A stretch of 63,411 bases of DNA. Source: Sphingomonas echinoides. Its GTDB lineage: Bacteria; Pseudomonadota; Alphaproteobacteria; Sphingomonadales; Sphingomonadaceae. The stretch covers positions 1 to 63,411 of the forward strand of contig NZ_JAPYKK010000023.1 of the NCBI RefSeq assembly GCF_029623395.1. The letters are read 5' to 3'. The notes below the pieces were generated by a model, which was not told the origin of the DNA, searched no databases, and saw only the letters and a program-made list of their open reading frames with translations. Made by a program: the position numbers and the translations under genes. Of this stretch, positions 1-10,501 are shown in pieces (positions within the stretch are counted from its first letter, which is position 1; every line of letters starts with the position of its first letter).

Positions 1-2010
1 AGTAAGTCGTCGCCATCAAAGCCCGACAGGATATTGATCGCCCCGTTGCCGGACAGGATATTGTTGCCGCCGTTGCCGGATCCGTTGATCGCAAGCCCGC
101 CGGTCAGGGTGAGGTTCTCGACATCCGTTCCCAGCGTGAAGGTGACGCTGCTGTTGACGATATCGACACCGTCTCCGCCGGCCTCGTCCACGACATCGCC
201 CGCATTGTCGACGCTGTAGACATCGTTCCCGAGACCGCCCGCCATCACGTCCGCGCCGGCACCGCCATCGAGCGTATCGGCGCCGCCGCCGCCCAACAGC
301 CGGTCGGCACCGCCAGCGCCCTGCAGTGTATCGGCCCCGTCCAGACCGGTCAGGGTGTTGGCTCCGGCGTTACCGGTGAGGATGTTGGCATCCGCATTCC
401 CCGTGCCATCGACCGCCGCCACGCCGGTCAGCGTGAGGCGCTCGACCCCGGTCGCCAGCGTGAAGGTGACGCTGCTGTTGACGGTATCCACCCCGTCGCC
501 ACCGGTCTCGTCCACGACGTCGCCGACGGTATCGACGACGTACGTGTCGTTGCCGAGGCCGCCAGACATCATGTCCGCGCCCGCGCCGCCATCGAGCGTA
601 TCGGCACCGGCCCCGGCGATCAGTTGATCGTCGCCGTCCAGACCGAAAAGACTATTGGCCGCCGCATTACCGGTAAGGACGTTGGCGGAGGCATTGCCGC
701 GCCCGGTGATCGCCGCGGCCCCCGTCAGCGTGAGACGTTCGAAACCGACCCCGAGCGTGAAGTTGACGCTGCTGTTGACGGTATCGATGCCGTCGCCGCC
801 GATCTCGTCGAGCAGGTCGGCAGCGCTTTCCACGACATACGTATCGTCGCCCAGCCCACCCGACATGATATCGGCACCATTGCCGCCATCAAGCAGATCG
901 GCCCCCTCGCCACCGATCAGGCGATCGATGCCGCCGAGGCCGATCAGCGTGTCGTTCCCCGCCAGCCCGGTGAGCGTGTTGGCGCCCGCATTGCCGGTCA
1001 GGACGTTCGCGGCGGCATTACCGGTTCCGCTGAGCGCGCCGCCAGTGAGCAGCGTTAGATTCTCGAGGCCAGCGCCGAGCGTGAAGGTCACGCTGCTCCG
1101 GACGAGATCGGTGCCGTCGCCGCCCGTTTCGTCCACGACGTCGCCGACATTGTCGACCGAATAGGTGTCGTCGCCCAGGCCGCCGAGCATGACGTCGCCC
1201 CCCGCGCCGCCGTCGAGGCTGTCCGCGCCGTCGCCACCGATCAGCTGGTCGTTGCCGCCAAGCCCCGACAGGATGTCGTCGCCGGCAAGTCCCGACAGGA
1301 CGTTTACGCCCGCATTGCCAGTCAGCGTGTTGCGGTCGGCGTTGCCGGTGCCGTTGATGGCTGCCGCGCTGGTCAGGGTGAGGTTTTCGACGCCCGCTGC
1401 AAGCGTGAAGGTCACGTTGCTGGTGACGACGTCGATGCCATCCCCGCCGATTTCATCGACCACGTCGCCGACGTTGTCGACGACATAGCTGTCATTCCCC
1501 AGCCCGCCGGACATCGCGTCCGCGCCGTTCCCGCCGTTCAGCACGTCGTTCCCCGCACCTCCGACCAGGGTGTCATTGCCATTCAGACCGGAAAGCGTGT
1601 TTGCCTCGTCATTGCCGGTCAGGATGTTCGCACCGGCATTCCCGGTACCGTTGACTGCGGCAGCGCCGGTCAGCGCAAGGTTTTCGAACGCCGCGGCCAA
1701 GGTAAAGGTGATGCTGCTGCGAACGGTATCCACGCCATCGCCGCCCGTCTCGTTCACCACGTCACCGAGGTTGTCGACGACATAAGTGTCATCTCCCAAA
1801 CCGCCGGACATGCTGTCGGCACCCATGCCGCCGTCGAGCCAGTCGGCACCGGCATCGCCGTTCAGCGTGTCGGCACCATCCAGCCCGAACAACTGGTCCG
1901 CACCCGCCAATCCGCTGATCGTGTTGGCGGCATCGTTGCCCGTCAGGACGTTGTCCGCACCGTTGCCCGTCGCGTCGATCGCCGAAGCACCAGTGAGCGT
2001 CAGGTTTTCC
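1..2010 (-). repeat. Seven long in-gene repeats of the RTX array
   Basis: Each unit carries RTX nonamers, a GDDxYxVD segment, a DTVxSS segment and ends near an ENLxLTG motif. The codon pair closing the ENL motif recurs at positions 120, 444, 741, 1065, 1389, 1686 and 2010. The spacings are 324, 297, 324, 324, 297 and 324 bp, so units of 108 or 99 residues differ by exactly one nonamer. The array continues beyond the left edge. Confidence 0.9.
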
Positions 2011-5000
2011 ACGTCCGACCCGAGCGTGTAACCGATGCTGCTGTGCACGGTGTCGGTTCCTTCACCGACTTTTTCCGTGACGCTGTCGCCGGCATCATCG
2101 ACGATGTAGCTATCGTCCCCTGCGCCGCCGGACATGGTGTCTGCACCCGCGCCGCCATCGAGCAGGTCGTTCCCCGCGCCACCAATCAGCCGGTCGTTTC
2201 CGCTCAGGCCCGACAGCACGTCGTCCCCGCCAAGACCGAGCATGAAATCGGTGCCGGACGTGCCGGTCAGCATATTCGCGCCGTCATCGCAGACGATCGC
2301 GTCATCGGGGATCGCAACGGGGACCGTCGGATCGGAATAGACGATCCCCTCGGACTGGTTCGCCCCCGTCGAGCTGAACCCGCGGTTGTCGGTGTAGCTT
2401 GTCGCGACCCGCAGTGCCTCGCCGACATAGTCGACCGTGACCTGATAGCTGTCCCCCGTGGCACCGGGAATGTCGGTCCATACCCCGTCGACGAGATGCT
2501 GCCATTGGCGGGAGAAGGTCGACGTACCGTCGTAATCGATGAACGATCCGGTCGTCACCGTCAGGAGCTGGTTGACCTTCGGCGTCGTGTTGTCGATCGC
2601 GAACGTGCCGACGTGGTGACGATTGATCTCTGCCGTGCTGTCGGCGAACTGGATGCGCTCGATGTTGCGCAACATGTCGTCACCTTCGTCGCCGACATTG
2701 TCGACCACGTTGACGCGCCCGTCGGGGCGAAGCGTAATCGTGAAGTCGGACCGGTTTCCGATATAGACGGCAGTGTCCAGTCCCTCGCCGATCGTTGCCG
2801 CACCCGTTGCATATCCATTGACGGTCTCGCGATAGACGATCTCGCGCGACGCCACGAGCTGGCCGGGATTGATCGTTCGATCGATCAGACGCGCCTGGAT
2901 TTCCCGCAAGGAGTCCACACGGAACAACTCTTCGCCGGTGCCATCCTTGTTGGCGCGCACGCTGATATAGACGTGCATATAGGCATCGCCGTCGATGATA
3001 TCGTTGCCCGCCTGCCCTTTGATGACGTCGGCACCACCACCACCGATCAGCAGGTCATCGATGGTGTCGCCGTCGATCACCAGCGCGTCGGGGTTGCTTG
3101 CGTCCCAGGTCTTGAAGTCGAGCAGTTCGCGCAAGCCCTCGATCCGGCGGACCCCGTCCTCGTACAGATCATTGCCGAGGATGCGCGGGTTGGCGTCGCC
3201 AAGCAGATCGGAGAAGTTCGCGCCCGTACCGACCAGCCCAAGCGGGGTCTGCTTTCCGGTCAGGATGTCGTCATGCTTCCAGCCGGACAGCGCCTCGACC
3301 AGATCGTTCCGGTCGCGCAGCGTGAACGCCTGCTGGTTGACCGCTGCGCTCAAACCGAGGTCCGAATTGGCGTTGCTGGCATCGCCCTGATGGATCGACC
3401 AGTCGAAGCCCGCCATGCCGTTGTTGCGCTGGATCCCGGCGCCCTGGAGCATGATGTCGTCGCCGGTTTCCCCGTCATAGTCGGTATCGTTACCCTGCCC
3501 GTCCATGATGTCGTGGCCGATGATCGGGCTGTTGAAGAACAGGTTCGAATTCTCGCCCGTCAGGCTGTCGAAACCATCGCCGCCCTCGAGCCAGTCATCG
3601 CCCTCATTCCCCATTAGATTGTCGCTACCGCTCCCGCCGAGCAGGAAGTCGTTGCCGCGCCCGGCGAACATTTCCTTGGCGTCGGTGCCGCCGACCATGA
3701 AGTCGTTGCCCCCCCCACCGAACATGATGTCGAGGCCGGGGCCCGCACTGACGACGTCGTTACCCTCGCCACCGCGCAGGAAGTCGTCCCCGAACGGATC
3801 CTCGATGACATCGTCGCCGTCACCGCCGAAGACTTCGTCCGATTCCGATCCGGGGTTGAGGTAATCGTCGCCACCGTCGCCCCACAGCGTGTCGATCCCC
3901 TTGTCGCCATATAGCGAGTCGTTCCCCTCGGTGCCGCCAAGCGTGACATGCTCGCCGCCGCTGTACTTGAGCAGCCCGCCATCGCCGAAGCCGTCGCCGT
4001 TGACGTCTGCGCCGGGCGCAATGCGCACGACCTTGGGATCGATCGCCTGCTGGAAGCCATCGGACCATTGCGGGTCGTAGGTGCCGCCGGCCAGGAAATC
4101 GCCGTCCTCACCGATATGGGTGACCTGCCGCGTCAGCGGATCGAGTTCGAGCGTATAGTCGGCGGTATCGAACAAATGTCCGGGAACGTGCGTCGAATGA
4201 ACATCGCCGAGGTTGGTGTTGCGCATGACCATGTCGGAAAAGGTGTTCTTTTCCAGCTCGTTGAGCAGGTTCATCCCTTGCGTCCGGCTGAGATAATACA
4301 TCCGGTCGCCGTTCTGCAGATCCTCCATCTGATGCTCGAACACGTAGTTGAAGGTCGAACCCAGCATACCGCCGAATTCCATCTTCTCCTCGGCCAGACC
4401 GCCGATCCACAGGTCGACCAGGTTCAGCCCGGTTTCATGCGCGTTGACGCCGTTGACGCTGTTCGGCGCCCAGCTGCCCTTGCTCTGCAGGAAGTCGAGC
4501 CGGTCTGCCGGTACGTGGATCAAGTGTTCCTCGACGCCCATCGCGGCGTTGGCATGAACCAGGATGTCGGAACCGCCCATCACCAGCAGCGTCGCCGCAG
4601 CGCGCTTCCCTTCGAGCGTCAGCTCACCGGTGATCAGCGGATGCGTGCCATAGGCCGCGATGAAGTTGACGATGGAAAGCGGGGTCTTGATGTTCTGCGC
4701 GAAGTCCAGCCAGCTGGTATAGGGCTTCAGTTGGGAATCGTTCGTCGCCGCATAGAGTTGCGCGCGCACCACGTTGAACGCCGCGACACCGGCATCGCGA
4801 CCGCGTGCGATGTTGAGCGCGGCCAGATCGAGCGGCAGACCGACGAGGAAATTCCGCAGCGAATCGACCACGAATTCGTCGATCTCATTCCCTTCAACGC
4901 GCGTCATCCCGCGAATGATGTCACCCGCCGCGGTCGCCGCGTCATAGATGCCGGTCGTCGGATCGAGGCTGGCCGATATGAACGCCTGGGGATTGAGGAA

Positions 5001-6935
5001 CGCCTCGACCAGGGAAAGAGACTCGGTGGTCAGCGACGGATCCGAAATCTCGATCGTATCCGTCAGCATAGAGTGCCCGAAACGGTACACCGCGTGCGCG
5101 AACTCGGCCGTGATGGCGGGATCGACATCGGCCGTATTGCTGAAGATGAAAGGGTCGATGTTCGGCTGAATCTTGCGCGCGAATTCTTCGAAAACCATAT
5201 GCTGATATTGCATCTCGGTGCTGAAACGCCCCGCCTGGAACAGCCTTTCGCCATCCCAGTTCAGCGCATCGATCGCAGCGGCCTTGGCGCTGCCGCTCAA
5301 CGCGTTGATCGCGTCGAGTTCAGCCTGCGTGATCGCGTTGCGCGTGGTCCCCGTGGGCAACAGCCACTCGTTGACCACCGCCACGTCGCCGGAGGCGATG
5401 ATCGTGTCCTTGTCGGCCTCGACCACCCGATTATGCTCGGAGTGGAAGACGGAGTGGACCGCAGTAAGCCCGATGTTCTCATTGCCGCGCCCATCGCCGG
5501 TGATGTAATGCGCGTCGAGCATTTCATTGTCGTACGTCAGCGGATTGTTGTCGTCCGCGACAAGGTCCCTGGCGTCGATGACGCCGTCGAGGTTGACGTC
5601 TGCAAGATCGTCGACGGTAATCCAGCCGTCGTGATTGGCATCGCCGATCAATGCGGCACACGCCGCCAGATCGGCCTCATCCGAAACGCCGTCGCCGTTA
5701 TAGTCCAGCAGATCCGTATCCGCCGTCTGACGCACGGCCGGCGTGCCCGGATTGTGATCCATATCGACGAGGACGGGCTCGGCATGATGCGCGATGTCGT
5801 TGAGGAAGGCGGCGCCCGCAGAATAGGCATTGGCCGGGATCGATACCCCTTCGCGGGTGCCTTCGAGCAGCGTGCCGTCCTTCAACATGATCTGCGCATA
5901 GCCATTGGGCCCGGGAATGAACTTCCCGTACGGATCGGTCAGGAGCAACGGCACGTTGAGGACGTCGTAATCGTCGAGCTTGATCCCCAGCATCGACAGC
6001 GCCTGTGCCTTCGTGTCCGCCCAGGTCGCGATCCCGCCAATCGCCCCGTCGAGCAGGCGACCCGTCGCGATGGCATGCGAGTCCTTGATCCCGTCCCCGT
6101 CGCTGTCGACCGAAAACGTGTACTCGCGAAGGAAGACCTGATGCGATGCATGCGACGTATAGGTCTGGTTCTGGTCGATGAACGGCGTGGTGGTGTTCAC
6201 CGTCTCCGTACCGCCCCGGACGGGATTGCCGTTCGCGTCATACTGGGTCGATCGCGTCAACGGCATGAAATTGGGCCCGCCGGGAACGTACGACGGATCG
6301 TCGGGCTGGAGCGGAATGAAGACCGTGCCGTTGCCGCCCTTGGTGATGAGATCGAGCCCGTGATCGAAGAACTGGCCGAACAAGGTCATCCACGCGTTGA
6401 ACGAAGGCGAGAGACCGATGTCGGGCGATAGATTGGGGATCAGCGACAGCTCTTCGTTCGTCGGAATATAGCCGTTCGGCGGCGGATTGCCGTCATGCGC
6501 ATCCGCATAGGCGGACTGTGCGTGCGCGTTGACGTACCACGCCGCGATCGCAGCGGGATTGGTGTTGGTCATATCGACGATGAGGTTGCTGATCAGCCGT
6601 GGATCGGCATCGACCACGCTGCCCGGTGCGCCATAATTCGTATTGGTCAGCGTCGGTGCACCCGGGCCGGGGGTGAACGTGCCCCCGTCGTTCAAATTAC
6701 GGAACACCGGGGTGGTCAACCGCGGCAAGATCTGATCGGCCGCGCCAAGCAGAGCATTGCCCGGCAGCAGGCTGTTGAAGCTGCCATCGACCGTCCGCAA
6801 ACCATAAGGGATGAGTTGCCCTTGCGGACCCATGATGCTCAGCAGCGATTCACCCGCGGCATGCCGCTCAGCGATTTTGATTTGCGCCAGAATGAAATTG
6901 AGATCGCCAAGATCAACAGTAAAATCACCGGACAT
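1..6935 (-). CDS. Secreted animal-type heme peroxidase with RTX repeats (MopA-like), partial at its C-terminus
   Basis: The frame stays open from the ATG at 6935 (SD-like AGAGGTG upstream) to the window edge, giving at least 2311 residues with the C-terminus missing. Visible animal heme peroxidase landmarks are the distal-histidine motif QFFDHG (His192), the EHNR segment (Arg503) and the proximal-histidine motif YRFGHSM (His621). Three dockerin/EF-hand-like loops sit at residues 411-458, inside the peroxidase domain. RTX glycine-aspartate nonamers occupy about 1000-1110, an Ig-like stretch about 1450-1530, and a second RTX array from about 1545 to the edge. No N-terminal signal peptide is visible. 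RTX proteins normally leave by type I secretion using a C-terminal signal, which would lie outside the window. Proteins of this architecture include MopA, the Mn(II)-oxidizing peroxidase of Aurantimonas and Erythrobacter. Family and secretion route are well supported; the Mn(II) substrate is inference. Confidence 0.93.
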   Translation of the reverse strand, partial: MSGDFTVDLGDLNFILAQIKIAERHAAGESLLSIMGPQGQLIPYGLRTVDGSFNSLLPGNALLGAADQILPRLTTPVFRNLNDGGTFTPGPGAPTLTNTNYGAPGSVVDADPRLISNLIVDMTNTNPAAIAAWYVNAHAQSAYADAHDGNPPPNGYIPTNEELSLIPNLSPDIGLSPSFNAWMTLFGQFFDHGLDLITKGGNGTVFIPLQPDDPSYVPGGPNFMPLTRSTQYDANGNPVRGGTETVNTTTPFIDQNQTYTSHASHQVFLREYTFSVDSDGDGIKDSHAIATGRLLDGAIGGIATWADTKAQALSMLGIKLDDYDVLNVPLLLTDPYGKFIPGPNGYAQIMLKDGTLLEGTREGVSIPANAYSAGAAFLNDIAHHAEPVLVDMDHNPGTPAVRQTADTDLLDYNGDGVSDEADLAACAALIGDANHDGWITVDDLADVNLDGVIDARDLVADDNNPLTYDNEMLDAHYITGDGRGNENIGLTAVHSVFHSEHNRVVEADKDTIIASGDVAVVNEWLLPTGTTRNAITQAELDAINALSGSAKAAAIDALNWDGERLFQAGRFSTEMQYQHMVFEEFARKIQPNIDPFIFSNTADVDPAITAEFAHAVYRFGHSMLTDTIEISDPSLTTESLSLVEAFLNPQAFISASLDPTTGIYDAATAAGDIIRGMTRVEGNEIDEFVVDSLRNFLVGLPLDLAALNIARGRDAGVAAFNVVRAQLYAATNDSQLKPYTSWLDFAQNIKTPLSIVNFIAAYGTHPLITGELTLEGKRAAATLLVMGGSDILVHANAAMGVEEHLIHVPADRLDFLQSKGSWAPNSVNGVNAHETGLNLVDLWIGGLAEEKMEFGGMLGSTFNYVFEHQMEDLQNGDRMYYLSRTQGMNLLNELEKNTFSDMVMRNTNLGDVHSTHVPGHLFDTADYTLELDPLTRQVTHIGEDGDFLAGGTYDPQWSDGFQQAIDPKVVRIAPGADVNGDGFGDGGLLKYSGGEHVTLGGTEGNDSLYGDKGIDTLWGDGGDDYLNPGSESDEVFGGDGDDVIEDPFGDDFLRGGEGNDVVSAGPGLDIMFGGGGNDFMVGGTDAKEMFAGRGNDFLLGGSGSDNLMGNEGDDWLEGGDGFDSLTGENSNLFFNSPIIGHDIMDGQGNDTDYDGETGDDIMLQGAGIQRNNGMAGFDWSIHQGDASNANSDLGLSAAVNQQAFTLRDRNDLVEALSGWKHDDILTGKQTPLGLVGTGANFSDLLGDANPRILGNDLYEDGVRRIEGLRELLDFKTWDASNPDALVIDGDTIDDLLIGGGGADVIKGQAGNDIIDGDAYMHVYISVRANKDGTGEELFRVDSLREIQARLIDRTINPGQLVASREIVYRETVNGYATGAATIGEGLDTAVYIGNRSDFTITLRPDGRVNVVDNVGDEGDDMLRNIERIQFADSTAEINRHHVGTFAIDNTTPKVNQLLTVTTGSFIDYDGTSTFSRQWQHLVDGVWTDIPGATGDSYQVTVDYVGEALRVATSYTDNRGFSSTGANQSEGIVYSDPTVPVAIPDDAIVCDDGANMLTGTSGTDFMLGLGGDDVLSGLSGNDRLIGGAGNDLLDGGAGADTMSGGAGDDSYIVDDAGDSVTEKVGEGTDTVHSSIGYTLGSDVENLTLTGASAIDATGNGADNVLTGNDAANTISGLAGADQLFGLDGADTLNGDAGADWLDGGMGADSMSGGLGDDTYVVDNLGDVVNETGGDGVDTVRSSITFTLAAAFENLALTGAAAVNGTGNAGANILTGNDEANTLSGLNGNDTLVGGAGNDVLNGGNGADAMSGGLGNDSYVVDNVGDVVDEIGGDGIDVVTSNVTFTLAAGVENLTLTSAAAINGTGNADRNTLTGNAGVNVLSGLAGDDILSGLGGNDQLIGGDGADSLDGGAGGDVMLGGLGDDTYSVDNVGDVVDETGGDGTDLVRSSVTFTLGAGLENLTLLTGGALSGTGNAAANVLTGNAGANTLTGLAGNDTLIGLGGIDRLIGGEGADLLDGGNGADIMSGGLGDDTYVVESAADLLDEIGGDGIDTVNSSVNFTLGVGFERLTLTGAAAITGRGNASANVLTGNAAANSLFGLDGDDQLIAGAGADTLDGGAGADMMSGGLGNDTYVVDTVGDVVDETGGDGVDTVNSSVTFTLATGVERLTLTGVAAVDGTGNADANILTGNAGANTLTGLDGADTLQGAGGADRLLGGGGADTLDGGAGADVMAGGLGNDVYSVDNAGDVVDEAGGDGVDIVNSSVTFTLGTDVENLTLTGGLAINGSGNGGNNILSGNGAINILSGFDGDDL

Positions 6936-7383
6936 AGCAGCACCTCTTCTAAAATGGTGCGCTTGCCGTACTGGCCTTGATCGAGTCGCCCCCGGGACCA
7001 ATATTGCAAGACACCGTGGTCTTGCCCGGATGATCCTATCGTGGTGAACGAATGTTAATTGTGCAGATGGACATACGCTGTTTACCCGCGGTCTAAGCCG
7101 CCTCTTAGGCAGAACGTATTAGGCTGGCGGCGGAGGCCTGACGCCCGGACGAAGGATTTCGCGGGATGTTTTGTGGCGGCAAGCCGCGTGGCCCATCCTT
7201 TCGGAACGTCGGCTGCCGTTTTGCGGCAATCCGGCCATTGCCGTGACCATAACGATATTGGTGAGCGCCGAAACGGGGTCGAGCCGACGCTAATGGTTGC
7301 TCGATCGCGTGGTTTCGACGCAGTATTGCGGCGTCGCAAGCCCGTTGGAGGCGTTTGCGGTGCCGCCACCCGCCCCGCGATCG
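6936..7383. other. Intergenic gap upstream of the RTX peroxidase
   Basis: No convincing coding frame is seen in these roughly 450 bp. The stretch lies between the stop of the SCO-like gene and the peroxidase start. It probably holds the peroxidase promoter, perhaps in the AT-richer part near 7030-7060, but no promoter or operator could be defined. Confidence 0.5.
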
Positions 7384-8031
7384 TCAGGCCAAATGCGCAA
7401 GTCGCCGTATCGCCTGTTCCAGGTCCGTCACCGACCAATCATGCATCGCATACCCTGCCACGCGCGTGTCGGGTGCCAGAAAGTAGATCAGCGACGAATG
7501 ATTGATGCTGTGGCCAACTTCGCCGCGCCGTGGCGGAATATGCTCGCGCGCCACGACAAACGCCTGCGTTGCCGCGTTTAATTGCGCGCGCGTCCCGGTC
7601 GCGACGACGAGCCGACCGTCAAAGGCTTTGGCGAGCGCACGCATCGCCGCGATCCGGTCGAGGTCTCCGTGGCCATGGTGATGCCCCGAATGCCCCTCCA
7701 TCGCCGCGGCGGCACCCGGCCGACGAAAGCGCATCACGCCCAACGGCGGCACGTCGATGTCAATGAACACGGCACGCGCGGCAATGCCCGATTGCCGCAG
7801 TTTTTCCGCCGTTCGCACCATCTTGGGAATGGCGACGGGGCAGCTGGCACGGCATCGGCTGTACCCGAAAAACAGCAGCGTCCAGCGTCCCCTGAAATCG
7901 CTTTGCGCTATGCGGTTCCCGGCAACATCTGAGAATTCGAATGCCCCGCCCATCTTCGCAACGCTTGGCATCACGGCGTGATCATGCCCGCCCGAAACGT
8001 CGCGCGCCTGCTTGTTCGAAGAGCTTGTCAT
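7384..8031 (-). CDS. SCO1/SenC-family copper-binding protein
   Basis: 215 residues. The thioredoxin-like SCO fold is indicated by FFGYSRCRASCP, with the CxxxC copper-binding cysteines at 60 and 64, and by the conserved downstream histidine (His178 in INHSSLIYFL). A histidine-rich insertion (HSGHHHGHGD) in mid-protein is a likely extra metal-binding loop. SCO proteins deliver copper to, or keep reduced, the copper sites of partner oxidases. The ATG chosen at 8031 overlaps the stop of the upstream oxidase gene as ATGA, which suggests translational coupling. No signal peptide or membrane anchor is visible, which is unusual for a family that normally acts in the periplasm. The context suggests it metallates the two multicopper-oxidase-like neighbours. 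Confidence 0.85.
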   Translation of the reverse strand: MTSSSNKQARDVSGGHDHAVMPSVAKMGGAFEFSDVAGNRIAQSDFRGRWTLLFFGYSRCRASCPVAIPKMVRTAEKLRQSGIAARAVFIDIDVPPLGVMRFRRPGAAAAMEGHSGHHHGHGDLDRIAAMRALAKAFDGRLVVATGTRAQLNAATQAFVVAREHIPPRRGEVGHSINHSSLIYFLAPDTRVAGYAMHDWSVTDLEQAIRRLAHLA

Positions 8032-9089
8032 GACACGACAATCTGCGTCTTGGCCACGCCGCGGCCGTAATCCTGCACACGGCGGGTAATCCAGTGCAAA
8101 AATTCGATCTTCACGCCGATCACCCCGGGCCGCGTAGCTTTGAACAGGAAATCCAGCCGCGCAGCGCTGGTAAGTTCGATCGGGGTGTTCGCGGGAAAGA
8201 CGATCGGCGCATTCCACGCTTCTTTGCCGAGCCGGTGCCCGTCACAACTCACGCAGGTAACGGTTGTCTGGAACGTCACGCGCAAGATGCTGTAACTGGC
8301 GTTCAATAGTCTGATCAGGACGGTTTCGCCGATTCTAGCCGTTGCCGCGACTTTCTGATCGGTCAAAGTGTAGTTGTTGAACACGCCGTTGATCAGAAAA
8401 TATTGCGGTTCGAAGCGGTTCATCCCGACATTTTCACCGCATTGCCCGGCATCGTGGTTTTGGCCGATCACATTGTGCCAGCGAATGTCCATGTCGTCGC
8501 ACACCCAGAGCCGCTCGACCTGATAGCGCTGGTTCGGGGCATTCTGCACGGGGGACGAGTATAGATAACCCGGCCCCTCCGGCGGGTCGACGATAAGGCC
8601 GCCGAACATGCCCATTTCGAAATGCAGCGGCGTGTTGCGATGACAATGATAGAAGTATGTGCCGGGGTTCGAGGGCTTCCATTGATAGGTATATTCGTTC
8701 TTGACCTCGAACGAGACGTGACCGACGCCATCGTTCATCGTCGACGGCTCGATGCCGTGGTGATGGATCGTGTGCTGGTTTTTCGCCGTCAGCAGCTTGA
8801 CGTGGACGACCTGTCCTTCGCGCACCCGGATCAGTGGCGAGGGATAGGGCGTCTTCACCGGGTTCGCCGGGTCTTCGAACGCCCAGTAGCGCAATCTCGC
8901 CCCGTTCGGCGCCGTCAACTGTCCGCTGCTCACAACCTGGCGAACGAAGCTGATGTCGGGCGTCAATCGATCGGGCGTCGGCGGGCTTTCCTGAAAGACG
9001 TTGCACCCGAACGTCTGGAAATTGGTGTCCCCCTTCACACCGGTCTTGGTCCAGTCGATCCCCGATGAACTCACGGTATCCGCGCACAT
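8028..9089 (-). CDS. Two-domain cupredoxin multicopper-oxidase-like protein
   Basis: 353 residues. An N-terminal cupredoxin domain carries the copper-ligand motifs HTIHHHG (residues 106-112) and YHCH (147-150), followed by His156 and Met159/161. This resembles the first two HxH pairs of a multicopper oxidase plus a type-1-like Cys-His-Met set. A second beta-rich half follows without obvious copper ligands. There is no signal peptide, so export may depend on the TAT-exported partner encoded just upstream (gap 15 bp). The stop overlaps the SCO-like start by four bases. The likely role is oxidation of a metal or phenolic substrate as one subunit of a two-protein oxidase. The family call is firm and the partnership is inferred. 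Confidence 0.85.
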   Translation of the reverse strand: MCADTVSSSGIDWTKTGVKGDTNFQTFGCNVFQESPPTPDRLTPDISFVRQVVSSGQLTAPNGARLRYWAFEDPANPVKTPYPSPLIRVREGQVVHVKLLTAKNQHTIHHHGIEPSTMNDGVGHVSFEVKNEYTYQWKPSNPGTYFYHCHRNTPLHFEMGMFGGLIVDPPEGPGYLYSSPVQNAPNQRYQVERLWVCDDMDIRWHNVIGQNHDAGQCGENVGMNRFEPQYFLINGVFNNYTLTDQKVAATARIGETVLIRLLNASYSILRVTFQTTVTCVSCDGHRLGKEAWNAPIVFPANTPIELTSAARLDFLFKATRPGVIGVKIEFLHWITRRVQDYGRGVAKTQIVVS

Positions 9090-9104
9090 GATCTGTTTCC
9101 ACTG

Positions 9105-10307
9105 TCAGAAAGTGTAGATCGGGCTGGTCATTTTCCAATGCGTGACAAGCCCTTGCGGGTAGTTCCCGCCACCTGCGGTTTGCGACATCTCGGTATGGCA
9201 GTGCATGACGTAGCGCAGCGGGAACGGCTCCTGCTTCGGCGGCCAGACCGGGATGTCCGGCGGGCGTTCGAACGGCAGCAGCATGTCCTTGCGATCCATC
9301 GGCCGCATGATCCACACGTCGCGTTCGTAAACATTGGTCTCGCAATACGGCACGCCGCTCGCATCCGGCTCGGTGCATTCGAACAGGTGGTTGCCGTGGA
9401 TATGCGCCGAATGCGTGCAGAGCCCGGCGTTCATCACCCGCAACAGCGTCGGCTGGCCCTGTCGCCCAACCGGTTCGATCGCCTCTGCGGCCGCCAGGTC
9501 GGCACTGGCGGTGCTGGTATGGACCGCCGTATCGAAGCCGCTCAAGCCGTTGATATGGAAATAGTCCGGCAGAAAGGCGTCGATCAGCGCCTGTCCGGAA
9601 ATACGAACCCCCGCTGCTGCACGCGCGTTGATCGTCGAATCCGTCTGGGAGAACAGCCACAGCTTGTCGCGGGCTGGATCCTGCGGCTTCCAGCTGTCCC
9701 CCGGAAAGCGCGGATGGCGGCCGAAGGCGTCGAACACCGCGGCAATCTGCGGCGTATGCATGGCCCGACTGAACGGTGTGGGCGACCCCGCGACCGTCGT
9801 ACCGAGCGCGGGATCGACGATGAAAGCGCCATGCAATCCCAGGATACGGTTGAGCGGCGCATCGTACGGGTCATGATACAGATAGGAGCCGCCAACCGGC
9901 GCGGCAAAGCTGGGGACCAGGCGGGTCTCCCCCGGTGGGATTGCCGCAATCGTCGCCTGCGGGATTCCGGTGATCGCAAAGCCGTGCGGGACGATGTCGT
10001 TGTTGGTGATACTGATCGAGACGAGATCGCCTTCGCGATACCGAAGCGGCGGCTGCGCCTGACCCGTGGTCAGGAAATAGAACACCATGTAGACCATCTT
10101 CCCGTCGATCATTTCCTTCTCGACGGGTTCGATCACCAGCTGGCGCTCGGCGACCGTGGTGGAGAGTGTCGACAGGGACATCGGCGACGGCGGCGGCGTC
10201 ACGACGGCCAAGGGCGTCGCCTGTGGTGTGATGAATTGCTGCGCCGCTGCCGCGAGCGTTACCGTCGTGGCTCCAGCGCCGATCTTTATGAAATCCCTGC
10301 GATCCAT
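9105..10307 (-). CDS. TAT-exported multicopper-oxidase-like protein
   Basis: 400 residues from the ATG at 10307, preceded by GAGGG. This start gives a twin-arginine leader (DRRDFIKIGAGA, then a hydrophobic stretch) and was preferred over an upstream start 25 codons earlier. Cupredoxin motifs include YHDP and GLHGAFIV near 143-164, the third-domain-like HSAHIHGNH (299-307) and MHCHTEM (368-374). The usual histidine four residues after HCH is absent (MSQT follows), so the type-1 copper site may be altered or lost. It lies 15 bp upstream of the second oxidase-like gene. Together the two proteins supply the four HxH-type motifs that one canonical multicopper oxidase carries alone. Periplasmic location is well supported; the substrate is unknown. 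Confidence 0.85.
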   Translation of the reverse strand: MDRRDFIKIGAGATTVTLAAAAQQFITPQATPLAVVTPPPSPMSLSTLSTTVAERQLVIEPVEKEMIDGKMVYMVFYFLTTGQAQPPLRYREGDLVSISITNNDIVPHGFAITGIPQATIAAIPPGETRLVPSFAAPVGGSYLYHDPYDAPLNRILGLHGAFIVDPALGTTVAGSPTPFSRAMHTPQIAAVFDAFGRHPRFPGDSWKPQDPARDKLWLFSQTDSTINARAAAGVRISGQALIDAFLPDYFHINGLSGFDTAVHTSTASADLAAAEAIEPVGRQGQPTLLRVMNAGLCTHSAHIHGNHLFECTEPDASGVPYCETNVYERDVWIMRPMDRKDMLLPFERPPDIPVWPPKQEPFPLRYVMHCHTEMSQTAGGGNYPQGLVTHWKMTSPIYTF

Positions 10308-10408
10308 CGTTGGCCCTCGCGGCGTGCGGAAGAGACGATGAATGATCGACCCGTCATCCACCCCCTCCGTGATGCGCCGCACGCCCCTGCCCGATCAATT
10401 AGGCCAAC

Positions 10409-10441
10409 CGGGCTAGTCTACCGGTTAGATAACTAGGCCCG
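10409..10441. promoter_or_regulatory. Inverted repeat between regulator and oxidase genes
   Basis: CGGGCTAGT and ACTAGGCCCG form an imperfect inverted repeat with a 14-nt spacer. It lies about 100 bp upstream of the oxidase start and 60 bp downstream of the LuxR-type gene. It may be an operator or a terminator-like hairpin; no T-run follows on the minus strand. Confidence 0.35.
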
Positions 10442-10501
10442 CATTCGTCTTCGTGCACCTCGCTGTCAGGCGCACGACCGCAGCACCAAACGGGTTGCGC
10501 C

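Noticed and set aside
1..2010. Tandem DNA repeat or CRISPR-like array at the left edge
   Set aside because: The periodicity is that of coding RTX units in frame with the peroxidase.
2043..6431. Long plus-strand frames (2043-3617, 524 codons, and 3948-6431, 827 codons)
   Set aside because: They are antisense to the RTX peroxidase and read as low-complexity Arg/Val/Asp sequence without domains; the minus-strand frame has clear heme peroxidase and RTX motifs.
7059..7505. Plus-strand frame upstream of the SCO-like gene
   Set aside because: It overlaps the SCO-like 3' end, and its translation lacks any domain character.
8434..10436. Large alternative frames 8434-9660 (minus) and 9138-10436 (plus)
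   Set aside because: Both overlap the two multicopper-oxidase-like genes out of frame and show Arg-rich translations typical of GC-rich shadow frames.
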